From a bacterium (lineage in GTDB: Bacteria > Oederibacteriota > Muellerivitia > Muellerivitales > Muellerivitaceae): 7,164 nt of DNA. The DNA lies in assembly GCA_025980505.1 (NCBI GenBank), contig JAICXI010000088.1:1-7164 (forward strand). Reading direction: 5' to 3'. How positions within the stretch are numbered: position 1 is the first letter of the stretch; the number at the start of each line of letters is the position of its first letter. The notes beneath the pieces were generated by a model, which was not told the origin of the DNA, did no database searches, and saw only the letters and a program-made list of their open reading frames with translations. The position numbers and the translations under genes are program-made. Shown here piece after piece: positions 1 to 5,806 of this stretch.

Positions 1-1
1 G

Positions 2-1303
2 GAGCGCTTGAACCCCCGTTCGACCGACACTTACATCATTTCCATGACCCATGGCGTGTCCGACGTGCTGGCGGCACTGCTTTTCCTGAGGGAAGCCGGC
101 CTGTACCGGAAGGAAGGGCACAGCCACTTGAACATCGTGCCGCTTTTCGAGACCGGGGAGGATTTGAGGCGGGCCGGCGGCATGTTCGAGCGGCTGTTGA
201 AAAACGAGTCCTATCGCGCCCACTTGAAGTTGCGGGGGGATTTCCAGGAAATCATGCTGGGATACAGCGACTCCAACAAGGAAAGCGGCTACCTGGCCTC
301 CCAATGGGCCCTGTACCGCGCCCAAACCGAGCTGGCCCGGATCGCCGACAGCCGACAGATCGCCCTGCGGCTTTTTCACGGCCGGGGAGGCAGCGTGGGG
401 CGGGGCGGAGGGCCGGCCAGCCAGGCCATCCTTTCCCAGCCTCCCGGCACCGTCAAGGGCCGGATCAAGATCACCGAGCAAGGCGAAGTCATCAGCGACC
501 ACTACGGGGAACAAGTGACGGCCCGGCGGCACCTGGAGCAGATCGCCAACGCGGTGCTGCGTTCCTCCTTTCCTTCGCGGGAAATCATGCCCAAAGCCGA
601 ATGGAAACAAATCATGGAGAAACTGGCCGGCCATTCCTTCCAAGCCTACCATTCGCTTATTTACGGCCATCCCCGGTTCGCCGAATTTTTCCAGACCGCC
701 ACGCCCATCGCGGAAATCAGCCGCCACCGTATCGGAAGCCGCCCTTCCCGACGCGCCGATGACACCTCCATCGAAAACCTGCGCGCCATTCCCTGGGTTT
801 TTTCCTGGATGCAAAGCCGTTACACCCTGCCGGGCTGGTACGGAATGGGCAGCGCCATGGAAAACTATTTGAAGGCCGAACCGGAAAAGGGCTTGTCCAT
901 CCTGAGGGAGATGTACAGCCAATGGCCCTTTTTCCAAACCGCCCTGGACAACGCCCAGATGATCCTTTCCAAGGCCGACCTGGACATCGCGCGCCGTTAC
1001 GCCGAACTGGTGCCCGACAAGGGTCTGGGCCGGGAAATCTTCGAATCCATCCAAATCGAATACGACCGGACGGTCCGGATCATCTGCCAGGTGGCGCAAG
1101 TGAACGAGCTTTTGGAAAAGGACCGGGGGTTGTACGAATCCATCAAGCGCCGCAATCCCTACATCGACCCCTTGAGTTTCATCCAAATCGAGCTCATCAA
1201 GCGCCTTCGGAACCAGCCCGGCGAAGCCGACCGCCGGGAACTGGAGGACGCCATTTTGATGACCATCAACGGCATCGCCGCAGGGCTCAAAAACACGGGC
1301 TGA
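2..1303 (+). CDS. ppc: Phosphoenolpyruvate carboxylase, C-terminal part (5' end outside window)
   Basis: Phosphoenolpyruvate carboxylase adds bicarbonate to PEP to give oxaloacetate, refilling the TCA cycle in the cytoplasm. The frame is open from base 2, so the gene starts upstream; the TTG at 8 is an internal Leu codon, not a start. About 433 residues are visible, roughly the C-terminal half of a family usually near 900 residues. Seen in order: an ISMTHGVSDVLAALL segment, the GYSDSNKESG motif, and the glycine-rich catalytic loop FHGRGGSVGRGGGPA at 374-418, with the His and Arg codons equivalent to E. coli His579, Arg581 and Arg587. Then come TEQGE, GSRPSRR, the LRAIPWVFSW motif and the family's C-terminal signature ending IAAGLKNTG. 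By alignment from memory, the E. coli Lys773 aspartate-site position is Arg here, while the terminal Asn of NTG is kept. No frameshift is seen. No intrinsic terminator is evident after the TGA. Confidence 0.97.
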   Translation, partial: ERLNPRSTDTYIISMTHGVSDVLAALLFLREAGLYRKEGHSHLNIVPLFETGEDLRRAGGMFERLLKNESYRAHLKLRGDFQEIMLGYSDSNKESGYLASQWALYRAQTELARIADSRQIALRLFHGRGGSVGRGGGPASQAILSQPPGTVKGRIKITEQGEVISDHYGEQVTARRHLEQIANAVLRSSFPSREIMPKAEWKQIMEKLAGHSFQAYHSLIYGHPRFAEFFQTATPIAEISRHRIGSRPSRRADDTSIENLRAIPWVFSWMQSRYTLPGWYGMGSAMENYLKAEPEKGLSILREMYSQWPFFQTALDNAQMILSKADLDIARRYAELVPDKGLGREIFESIQIEYDRTVRIICQVAQVNELLEKDRGLYESIKRRNPYIDPLSFIQIELIKRLRNQPGEADRRELEDAILMTINGIAAGLKNTG

Positions 1304-1340
1304 TCTTCCTTTCGTCCCGGAATTCCTCAACCAAGACGGC

Positions 1341-1374
1341 TCACCAATCATCAAAACAAGGCTTTAATTGGTGA
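1341..1374. promoter_or_regulatory. 8-bp inverted repeat upstream of vapBC
   Basis: TCACCAAT at 1341-1348 is the exact reverse complement of ATTGGTGA at 1367-1374, with an 18-nt spacer. The right arm overlaps the place where a -35 element for the TATAAT at 1387 would sit. VapB-type antitoxins normally repress their own operon by binding inverted repeats, so this is a candidate operator half-site pair. The stem is AT-containing with a long loop and no T tract, so it is unlikely to be the ppc terminator. Confidence 0.4.
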
Positions 1375-1386
1375 CCACAGGGCGCA

Positions 1387-1392
1387 TATAAT
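1387..1392 (+). promoter_or_regulatory. Candidate -10 box of vapBC promoter
   Basis: A perfect TATAAT stands 30 nt before the antitoxin ATG, which would give a 5' leader of about 24 nt. The best -35 match at a reasonable spacing is weak (TTTAAT, 1363-1368, 3 of 6 to consensus, 18-nt spacer). The local sequence is much more AT-rich than the flanking genes, as expected for a promoter. This implies vapBC, and sua5 behind it, is transcribed independently of ppc. Confidence 0.55.
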
Positions 1393-1400
1393 TTAAATTA
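1389..1400. promoter_or_regulatory. 12-bp perfect palindrome over -10/start region (candidate VapB operator)
   Basis: TAATTTAAATTA is a perfect 12-bp palindrome that overlaps the last four bases of the TATAAT box and the expected transcription start. A dimeric ribbon-helix-helix antitoxin bound here would block RNA polymerase, the usual autoregulation logic of vapBC operons. The role is inferred from position and symmetry; AT-rich palindromes also arise by chance. Confidence 0.4.
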
Positions 1401-1422
1401 CTTTTGATGCAAAGAGGGTCGG

Positions 1423-1656
1423 ATGAGAACCACCGTTACCGTTCAAGATGAAATCCTTGATGAATTGATGAAATACACTCGCGCCAAAACCCGCACCGAA
1501 GCGGTGAATAAGGCCTTAGAGGACCTGGTCCGGCGTTTAAAAATTGAAAAATTAAGGTCCCTGCGGGGAAAATTCCAAATCGAAGACAACTGGAAACAGC
1601 TCCGGGCTTTGGAAGTCGGGGAGAACAGGGCGCCCTATGGCAAGCGTTCTCGTTGA
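1423..1656 (+). CDS. vapB: VapB-like antitoxin (type II toxin-antitoxin)
   Basis: A 77-residue protein that resembles the VapB/DUF2191 antitoxins. It starts with the RTTVTVQDEILDELMKY segment, a short beta strand then helix typical of a ribbon-helix-helix DNA-binding N-terminus. The helix TRTEAVNKALEDLVRRL follows (about residues 24-40), and then a basic C-terminal tail with a LRGKF motif that in this family wraps around the toxin. The expected role is to neutralise the PIN toxin next door and, with it, repress the operon. The ATG is preceded by AGAGGG at 1413-1418, four bases away. The 3' end overlaps the toxin gene by 20 bp, the classical antitoxin-first arrangement. The family call rests on N-terminal pattern plus neighbour; the exact VapB subfamily is not certain. 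Confidence 0.88.
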   Translation: MRTTVTVQDEILDELMKYTRAKTRTEAVNKALEDLVRRLKIEKLRSLRGKFQIEDNWKQLRALEVGENRAPYGKRSR

Positions 1657-2029
1657 TACATCCGTTTGGGTCGACTATTTGCGCCAAGGGCGGAGCCCAT
1701 CCAGCCTGGAACTCGACCTGCTGTTGGAAGAGGGCCGGGCCGTTTTATGCGGCGTGGTGGAGTTGGAACTCCTCCAAGGCGTGCACCCCCATGACAAACC
1801 CGCCTTGGCTGAACTTTTATCGGCGCTTCCCTATGTTGAAACCGAAAGGGAAGACTTCCGAACCGCCGGGGAAATACTGGGCCATTTAAGGGCCCGAGGG
1901 ATCCAAATTCCGGCAACCGACGGTTTAATCGCCGCCGCTTGTCTTCGTCAAAAACTGGCTCTTTTGACCGGCGACAGGCATTTTGACCAGATCCAACATC
2001 TCCCCAAACACGGTCCCCAAAAACCATGA
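1637..2029 (+). CDS. vapC: VapC-like PIN-domain ribonuclease toxin
   Basis: A 130-residue single PIN-domain protein, the normal size for VapC. VapC toxins are Mg2+-dependent endoribonucleases; characterised members cleave tRNA anticodon arms or rRNA. Acidic catalytic residues are visible: Asp7 in LVDTSVWVDYLR, Glu44 in VELELLQG (Glu42 also nearby), Asp95 in PATDGLIAAAC, and Asp113 plus Asp117 in LLTGDRHFDQI. All expected motifs are present, so the nuclease looks intact. The start ATG lies inside the antitoxin gene, behind purine-rich stretches (GGGGAG near 1618-1623 and AGGG at 1627-1630). The TGA overlaps the next gene's ATG as ATGA (2026-2029). The RNA target cannot be read from the sequence. 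Confidence 0.93.
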   Translation: MASVLVDTSVWVDYLRQGRSPSSLELDLLLEEGRAVLCGVVELELLQGVHPHDKPALAELLSALPYVETEREDFRTAGEILGHLRARGIQIPATDGLIAAACLRQKLALLTGDRHFDQIQHLPKHGPQKP

Positions 2030-2967
2030 CTGACATCCAAAAAGCCGCGCAAATCATCCAGGAAGGCGGGCTGGTGGCCTTCCCCACCGAGACCGTTTAC
2101 GGCTTGGGCGCCGACGCCCTGAACCCCTACGCCGTGGCCCGTATTTTCGAGGTCAAGAACCGGCCCCAATTCGATCCCCTCATCGTTCATGTGGCCGACC
2201 TGCGGCAGGCCGACATCCTGGTGCAAAAGTTCCCGGACAAGGCCTTGAAACTGGTGGAAAAGTTCTGGCCCGGCCCCTTGACCGTGGTCCTGCCCAAGTC
2301 ATCGCTGGTCCCCGATATCGTGACCTCGTCCCTCCCCACGGTGGCCATCCGGGTGCCCCACCACCCCCTGGCCCTTGGGCTCATCCGGGAATCGGGCCGC
2401 CCCCTCGCCGCTCCCAGCGCCAATCCCTTCGGCCAGGTGAGCCCCACCACCGCCGAGCACGTGAAAAAATCCTTCGGCGGTAAAATCGAGATGATCCTGG
2501 ACGGGGGTCCCTGCCGGATCGGCGTGGAATCCACCGTCGTCTCCTTTGTGGAAAAGGAACCGGTCCTCCTGAGGCCCGGTGGCGTGCCCTTGGAGGAAAT
2601 GCAGGCCCTCATCGGACGCGTGGCCGTGCGTACCACGGCGTCGGAGACGCCCCTGGCTCCCGGCCAATTGCCCCAGCATTACGCCCCCCGCACACCCCTG
2701 GTCCTGGAGGAGTCCCTGGAAAGCCTTCCCGCGGGCAAAAAAATAGGGCTCCTGACCTTGAGGGAGCCCCCGGACGTCTCCCCTTACGCGGCGGTGGAGA
2801 TTCTTTCCGCGAAAGGGGATTTGAGGGAAGCGGCGGCGAATCTCTTCGCCGCCATGAGAAGGTTGGATGAGAGGAACTTGGACCTCTTAGTGGCCCATCC
2901 CGTGCCCCATGAGGGCCTGGGCCGCGCGATCAACGACCGCCTGTACAAAGCCAGTCACAAAAAGTAG
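2026..2967 (+). CDS. sua5: Threonylcarbamoyl-AMP synthase, Sua5/YwlC family
   Basis: Makes threonylcarbamoyl-AMP from threonine, bicarbonate and ATP, the first step of the t6A modification at position 37 of ANN-decoding tRNAs. The 313 residues carry both parts of the long Sua5 form. The YrdC/TsaC domain (about 1-190) has FPTETVYGLGADA at 19-31, the KNRP motif at 44-47, GPLTVVL, VAIRVP, PSAN at 130-133, GVESTVV and LRPGG at 182-186. The C-terminal Sua5 domain is introduced by the PGQLPQHYAP segment (HYAP at 218-221) and ends with a PVPHEGLGRAINDRLYKA pattern. The ATG overlaps the vapC stop as ATGA, and the preceding bases (CCCCAAAAACC) hold no Shine-Dalgarno, so translation probably depends on ribosomes finishing vapC. 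This gene is expected to be important for growth, which makes its position behind a toxin notable. Confidence 0.96.
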   Translation: MTDIQKAAQIIQEGGLVAFPTETVYGLGADALNPYAVARIFEVKNRPQFDPLIVHVADLRQADILVQKFPDKALKLVEKFWPGPLTVVLPKSSLVPDIVTSSLPTVAIRVPHHPLALGLIRESGRPLAAPSANPFGQVSPTTAEHVKKSFGGKIEMILDGGPCRIGVESTVVSFVEKEPVLLRPGGVPLEEMQALIGRVAVRTTASETPLAPGQLPQHYAPRTPLVLEESLESLPAGKKIGLLTLREPPDVSPYAAVEILSAKGDLREAAANLFAAMRRLDERNLDLLVAHPVPHEGLGRAINDRLYKASHKK

Positions 2968-3006
2968 CCGCAAGTGGGTCAGGACAGGAAACATGGCTCC
3001 TTCCCC

Positions 3007-3414
3007 TTAAAAAGCGGTCTTGTCTTTGGGCGCTTCTTCCGGCAATCCCAGGATGCGGCGCACGGCCTTTTTCAGCTCGGCCAGGCTTAAGGGTTTGCTC
3101 ATGAAGAGGTCCACGTTGAACCCCTTTTCGTGAAAATCCTCCACCATGTCCACGTAGTAACCCGACACCACGATAATGGGAAGGTTGGGGCTCTTCTGGC
3201 GGATCAACGGCAGGGCTTCCAGGCCGCTCATGGCATCCAGTTTCAAATCCGTGATCAGCAGGTCGAAGCTATCCTCTTCCAACTCGGCTAAAATCTGGCC
3301 GCCCGCTTCCACCATCACCACCTCATAGCCCTCCTGCCGGAAGGACTTTTCGTACAGCCTGCGGGCCCCCGGGTCATCCTCGGCGATCAGGATTTTAAAA
3401 TCGTTGCGTTGCAT
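3007..3414 (-). CDS. Stand-alone response regulator receiver-domain protein
   Basis: A single CheY-like receiver domain of 135 residues with no DNA-binding or enzymatic output domain. Visible phosphorylation-site residues: the acidic pair Asp13-Asp14 in ILIAEDDPGARR, phospho-acceptor Asp56 in LLITDLKLDAMSG, Ser84 in IIVVSGYY, and Lys107 in FMSKPLSLAELKKAV. All are intact, so it should accept phosphate from a histidine kinase. The frame is open for another 19 codons upstream, but the start at 3414 is preferred: the domain begins right after it, and AAGGGGAG (3421-3428) lies 6 nt before it. It is encoded opposite to its neighbours and converges on sua5. No kinase is in the window, so it acts as an orphan or phosphorelay component. 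A short charged tail (EEAPKDK) follows the last helix. Confidence 0.94.
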   Translation of the reverse strand: MQRNDFKILIAEDDPGARRLYEKSFRQEGYEVVMVEAGGQILAELEEDSFDLLITDLKLDAMSGLEALPLIRQKSPNLPIIVVSGYYVDMVEDFHEKGFNVDLFMSKPLSLAELKKAVRRILGLPEEAPKDKTAF

Positions 3415-3420
3415 AAGTGG

Positions 3421-3428
3421 CTCCCCTT
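3421..3428 (-). promoter_or_regulatory. Ribosome binding site of the response regulator
   Basis: On the - strand this reads AAGGGGAG, 6 nt before the ATG at 3414. It decides the start, because the further upstream ATG at 3471 has a non-conserved extension (GRTSFILKIQG) that does not belong to a receiver fold. The identical 8-mer precedes the reductase gene at 5149. Confidence 0.75.
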
Positions 3429-3544
3429 GAATCTTTAAAATGAACGACGTCCTCCCTAGGGCAAGGGTCATGCCGGAAAATTCACTGGTGTTTAAACCTT
3501 AAAGCTCCCGGATAAAACCCTTCAAGAGGCCAAATTTACCCCTG

Positions 3545-3593
3545 CCGTGAAACTTTTACCCAATCCCCACCGCGGAAATCCTTTCCGCCACGG
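3545..3593. repeat. Hairpin with outer arm
   Basis: GCGGAAA (3572-3578) and TTTCCGC (3582-3588) form a perfect 7-bp stem around a 3-nt loop. Outside it CCGTG (3545-3549) pairs with CACGG (3589-3593). No T tract follows on either strand, so this is not a standard intrinsic terminator. It lies about 160 nt upstream of the response regulator start and could be part of its leader or an operator. Confidence 0.5.
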
Positions 3594-3644
3594 ACGCGCA
3601 GGGATGAAAAAGGACGGCTATTCCAAATCAAGCCGGGAATCGAT

Positions 3645-3677
3645 GACGAAGCAACCCCGGCCAAGGGGGGGCTTGTC
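3645..3677. repeat. GC-rich hairpin
   Basis: GACGAAGC (3645-3652) pairs with GCTTGTC (3671-3677) with one bulged base. Inside, CCCC (3655-3658) pairs with GGGG (3667-3670), leaving an 8-nt loop. The left arm also contains the 11-mer CGAAGCAACCC (3647-3657), exactly complementary to GGGTTGCTTCG at 3773-3783 in the neighbouring element, so the two structures can compete. No T tract follows. Confidence 0.45.
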
Positions 3678-3693
3678 GAATCCGTTTAAATAG

Positions 3694-3808
3694 GTCGTTG
3701 TGAAAAATCGGCAACCCCAGCTAAACCACCCGTAAACAGGTTCGACTCCCTCCGGTCGCTCACCGCAGGCTTGGGTTGCTTCGCCTCACAATTCGGGGTC
3801 CCAACGAC
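3694..3808. repeat. 115-bp nested palindromic element with 10-bp imperfect terminal inverted repeats
   Basis: The ends GTCGTTGTGA (3694-3703) and TCCCAACGAC (3799-3808) are inverted repeats matching at 9 of 10 positions. Inside, GCAACCCCAGC (3711-3721) pairs with GCTTGGGTTGC (3769-3779) with one mismatch. At the tip, CCTCCGGT (3749-3756) pairs with ACCGCAGG (3762-3769) around CGCTC with one C-C mismatch; its last base competes with the second stem. Three nested stems in 115 bp are unlikely by chance. It may be a miniature mobile or dispersed palindromic repeat, or a structured RNA. On the - strand the second stem is followed by GATTTTT, so it could also act as a terminator for - strand transcription. 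No clear target-site duplication flanks it (only AG on both sides). Confidence 0.5.
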
Positions 3809-3878
3809 AGGCCATCCAATCGTCATTAAAACAAAGCGATGTTTTCCGGGAATTTGGGTCCATGGTTCCCACTGTTTT

Positions 3879-3884
3879 TATAAT
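3879..3884 (+). promoter_or_regulatory. Candidate -10 box upstream of the aldo/keto reductase
   Basis: A perfect TATAAT lies in the AT-rich stretch ahead of the reductase gene, 130 nt before its ATG. The only -35-like match is TTGGGT (3854-3859), 3 of 6 at a long 19-nt spacing, so the promoter is tentative. If real it gives a leader of about 125 nt. Confidence 0.3.
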
Positions 3885-4004
3885 CCCCGCGCCTCCGTGG
3901 CCAAATACCCTTTATTGGTTTATTATTCTCCTTCCGCTGTGTACCTTGTTCCTTCACCCCCGGCCCGCAAGGCGAACTGAAGGAATCGGTGGCAAATCTT
4001 ATTT

Positions 4005-4010
4005 GGGAGG
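4005..4010 (+). promoter_or_regulatory. Ribosome binding site of the aldo/keto reductase
   Basis: GGGAGG four bases before ATG 4015. It fixes the start against the in-frame upstream ATG at 3862, whose extension is hydrophobic and proline-rich and does not match the family. Confidence 0.7.
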
Positions 4011-4014
4011 CTTT

Positions 4015-4986
4015 ATGAAATACCGCAAGCTGGGCCAATCGGGCATCGAGGTTTCCGAAATCAGCCTGGGCTGTTGGACCATGGGGGGCCTCAATTGGGT
4101 GAACGGCAGTCCCAACGGCTGGGCCAACGTGGATGAGGCCGAGGTGAAAAGGGCCGTCGATTATGCCCTGGGCCAGGGCGTGAACCATTTCGACAACGCC
4201 GATGTTTACGGCAACGGACGGGCCGAGCTCATGTTGTCCCGCATCCTGGGCGACCGGACGAAAAAGCTGGTCGTGGCCACCAAGGTGGGCTGGTTCCCCG
4301 GCACGGCCGAGCACGCCTACGAAGCCGCCCATATCCGCCACCAATGCGAGCAATCCCTCATCAATCTCCGGCGGGACGTCATCGATATTTACTACTTCCA
4401 CCACGGCGATTTCGGCCCCAACGACCGCTACCTGGACGACGCCGTCAAGACCATGCACCAATTGAAGAGGGAAGGCAAAATCCGCCTGATCGGCCAATCG
4501 GCTTATTCCAACGCCGATTTCGAGCGCCTCATTCCCAAGGTCAAGCCCGACCTGCTGCAAAGCTGGGCCCATATCATGGACGACCAGTTCATCCGGGAAG
4601 GGTCCCCGGTGCGCCGGCTGTTGGATGAGAAAAAAATGAGTTTCGTGGCCTTCTCGCCCTTGAACCAGGGCGTTCTCCTGGGCAAGTTTGATCCCCACAA
4701 CCCCCCCCAGTTTGAGGAAGGCGACCACCGCAAGGGCGACCGGCGCTTCACCACCGAATCCCTCCTGGGCGTCCAGCCCAGGATCGAAAAGCTGAAATCC
4801 CGCTTTGGGAAGGACGTAAAGGACCTGGCCCGGGTGGCCCTGCAATACCTGTTGGCCAACCCCGTGGTGGCCTGCGTGATTCCCGGCTTCCGGAACTTGA
4901 ACCAGGTGCAGGTCAACCTGGCCGGAGAGGGCAAGCCCTTGAGCGCGGAGGACGTGGCCTTTATCCGGCAGGCCTTCGCGGCATAA
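4015..4986 (+). CDS. Aldo/keto reductase family oxidoreductase
   Basis: A cytoplasmic NAD(P)H-dependent reductase of carbonyl compounds with a (beta/alpha)8 barrel, 323 residues, full length for the family. It begins with the typical MKYRKLGQSGIEVSEISLGC strand. The catalytic tetrad is visible: Asp60 in HFDNADVYG, Tyr65, Lys90 in VATKVGW and His129 in IDIYYFHHGD. Later features also fit: GKIRLIGQSAYS, FVAFSPLNQGVLLGKF, and the cofactor-binding C-terminal part VACVIPGFRNLNQVQVNL. The frame is open further upstream, but ATG 4015 is chosen because GGGAGG (4005-4010) stands four bases before it and the fold starts there. The pattern resembles the YajO/PdxI-like or general stress-protein branch of the family; the substrate cannot be told. 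It stands alone, with 162 bp before the next gene. Confidence 0.95.
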   Translation: MKYRKLGQSGIEVSEISLGCWTMGGLNWVNGSPNGWANVDEAEVKRAVDYALGQGVNHFDNADVYGNGRAELMLSRILGDRTKKLVVATKVGWFPGTAEHAYEAAHIRHQCEQSLINLRRDVIDIYYFHHGDFGPNDRYLDDAVKTMHQLKREGKIRLIGQSAYSNADFERLIPKVKPDLLQSWAHIMDDQFIREGSPVRRLLDEKKMSFVAFSPLNQGVLLGKFDPHNPPQFEEGDHRKGDRRFTTESLLGVQPRIEKLKSRFGKDVKDLARVALQYLLANPVVACVIPGFRNLNQVQVNLAGEGKPLSAEDVAFIRQAFAA

Positions 4987-4995
4987 GAAAATATT

Positions 4996-5033
4996 CCCCC
5001 AGGCACCGGACTATGGGGCCAGGACCTAGGGGG
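4996..5033. repeat. Stem-loop after the aldo/keto reductase
   Basis: CCCCCAGG (4996-5003) pairs with CCTAGGGGG (5025-5033) through 8 bp with one bulged A (5028) and a 21-nt loop, starting 9 nt after the TAA. There is no T tract behind it, so it may stabilise the mRNA 3' end or assist termination rather than be a canonical intrinsic terminator. Confidence 0.45.
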
Positions 5034-5077
5034 CCATTGAGGGCGGGAAACAAACGCCGGGACGGCTTGCGGAACAT

Positions 5078-5106
5078 TTGGGGAAACAAGGACTTTTCGA
5101 TAAGAT
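5078..5106 (+). promoter_or_regulatory. Weak promoter candidate upstream of the DHFR-family gene
   Basis: TTGGGG (5078-5083) and TAAGAT (5101-5106) are separated by exactly 17 nt and match the -35 and -10 consensus at 3 and 4 of 6 positions. They lie in the gap before the gene at 5149, giving a leader of about 35 nt. Tentative. Confidence 0.25.
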
Positions 5107-5134
5107 TGGGGTGTTTTAAAAAAGCCGTTTCGGG

Positions 5135-5142
5135 AAGGGGAG
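5135..5142 (+). promoter_or_regulatory. Ribosome binding site of the DHFR-family gene
   Basis: AAGGGGAG, six bases before ATG 5149, the same 8-mer and spacing as the response regulator gene. It supports the start. Confidence 0.75.
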
Positions 5143-5148
5143 ACCGTC

Positions 5149-5805
5149 ATGGGCAAATTACGGGTCAACTGTTTCGCGTTATCCCTCGATGGATATGGAG
5201 CCGGACCTCGCCAGGATCTTGAGAACCCCCTCGGCGTGGGTGGGACAAACCTCCATACCTGGTTCTTTCCAACCAGGACTTTTCAAATGATGCATGGCGG
5301 GGGTCAAGAAGGAACCACCGGCCTTGACGATCAGTATGCGAGAAGGGGCGCGGAAAACATCGGCGCTTGGATATTAGGACGCAACATGTTCGGCCCCGTC
5401 AGAGGCGCCTGGCCGGACGATTCATGGAAGGGCTGGTGGGGCGGCAATCCGCCTTATCACGTGCCGGTTTTTGTCCTAACCCATCATCCCCGGAATCCGA
5501 TCAAAATGGAGGGAGGCACCACCTTCCACTTCGTGACGGAGGGCTTTGAAGCGGCGCTGAAGCAGGCGAGGGAGGCCGCCGGGGATAAGGATATCCGCCT
5601 TGGCGGCGGCGTGGATACGATCCGCCAATATCTCCGCGCCAAGCTGGTGGATGAGATGCACCTGGCCCTGTCCCCCATCCTGTTGGGCTCGGGTGAGCAC
5701 CTTTTGTCCGGTCTGGATCTTCCAGCTCTTGGATATCAGGTCGTTCTACATGAAGCTTCGGAGGCGGCGACCCATATCACATTGGTTCGTGCTCCCGCAA
5801 AATAA
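5149..5805 (+). CDS. Dihydrofolate reductase / RibD C-terminal family protein
   Basis: A 218-residue protein of the RibD C-terminal domain superfamily, often annotated as 'dihydrofolate reductase family protein' (YyaP/YwjB type), a probable NADPH-dependent reductase. Visible: the first strand CFALSLDGYGAG (8-19), the GAWILGRNMFGP segment (72-83), the PVFVLTHHPR strand (106-115), and the nucleotide-binding RLGGGVDTIRQYLRA (150-164, glycines 152-154). Then come DEMHLALSPILLGSGEHLL and a final LHEASEAATHITLVR strand. The length fits this subfamily rather than the ~160-residue FolA. No deaminase domain is attached and no riboflavin genes are nearby, so a role in riboflavin synthesis is not supported; the substrate is unknown. 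The stop is followed after 1 nt by a stem-loop. Confidence 0.93.
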   Translation: MGKLRVNCFALSLDGYGAGPRQDLENPLGVGGTNLHTWFFPTRTFQMMHGGGQEGTTGLDDQYARRGAENIGAWILGRNMFGPVRGAWPDDSWKGWWGGNPPYHVPVFVLTHHPRNPIKMEGGTTFHFVTEGFEAALKQAREAAGDKDIRLGGGVDTIRQYLRAKLVDEMHLALSPILLGSGEHLLSGLDLPALGYQVVLHEASEAATHITLVRAPAK

Positions 5806-5806
5806 T

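Larger units (their letters stand above)
3415..4014. other. 600-bp non-coding region between divergent genes, rich in inverted repeats
   Basis: No frame in this stretch gives a recognisable protein. It separates the - strand response regulator from the + strand aldo/keto reductase and must hold the promoters of both. Seen inside it: a hairpin with outer arm at 3545-3593, a GC-rich hairpin at 3645-3677, a nested palindromic element at 3694-3808 and a TATAAT at 3879-3884. No convincing -35/-10 pair for the response regulator was found on the - strand. Confidence 0.7.

Noticed and set aside
1635..2087. 150-residue open frame on the - strand over vapC and the start of sua5
   Set aside because: It is antisense to two recognised genes and rich in Pro/Arg/Gly, as expected of a shadow frame.
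2968..3006. Bidirectional terminator between sua5 and the response regulator
   Set aside because: Only a 4-bp GGAA/TTCC complementarity is present, with no T tract on either strand.
3736..3767. tRNA T-arm-like GGTTCGACTCC
   Set aside because: The 5-bp T stem does not close (only two pairs), no acceptor or anticodon arm can be built around it, and no CCA-like end follows.
3694..3808. Integron attC site
   Set aside because: Size and palindromy fit, but the ends lack the GTTRRRY and RYYYAAC core sites in the right orientation, and no integrase or cassette is present.
3862..4014. In-frame N-terminal extension of the aldo/keto reductase from ATG 3862
   Set aside because: The extension has no family similarity and no ribosome binding site, and the protein fold begins at 4015 right after GGGAGG.
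3826..4845. 339-residue open frame on the - strand across the aldo/keto reductase
   Set aside because: It is antisense to a full-length gene with an intact catalytic tetrad and a good ribosome binding site. The product is a low-complexity Val/Gly/Ala/His mix typical of antisense frames of GC-rich genes.
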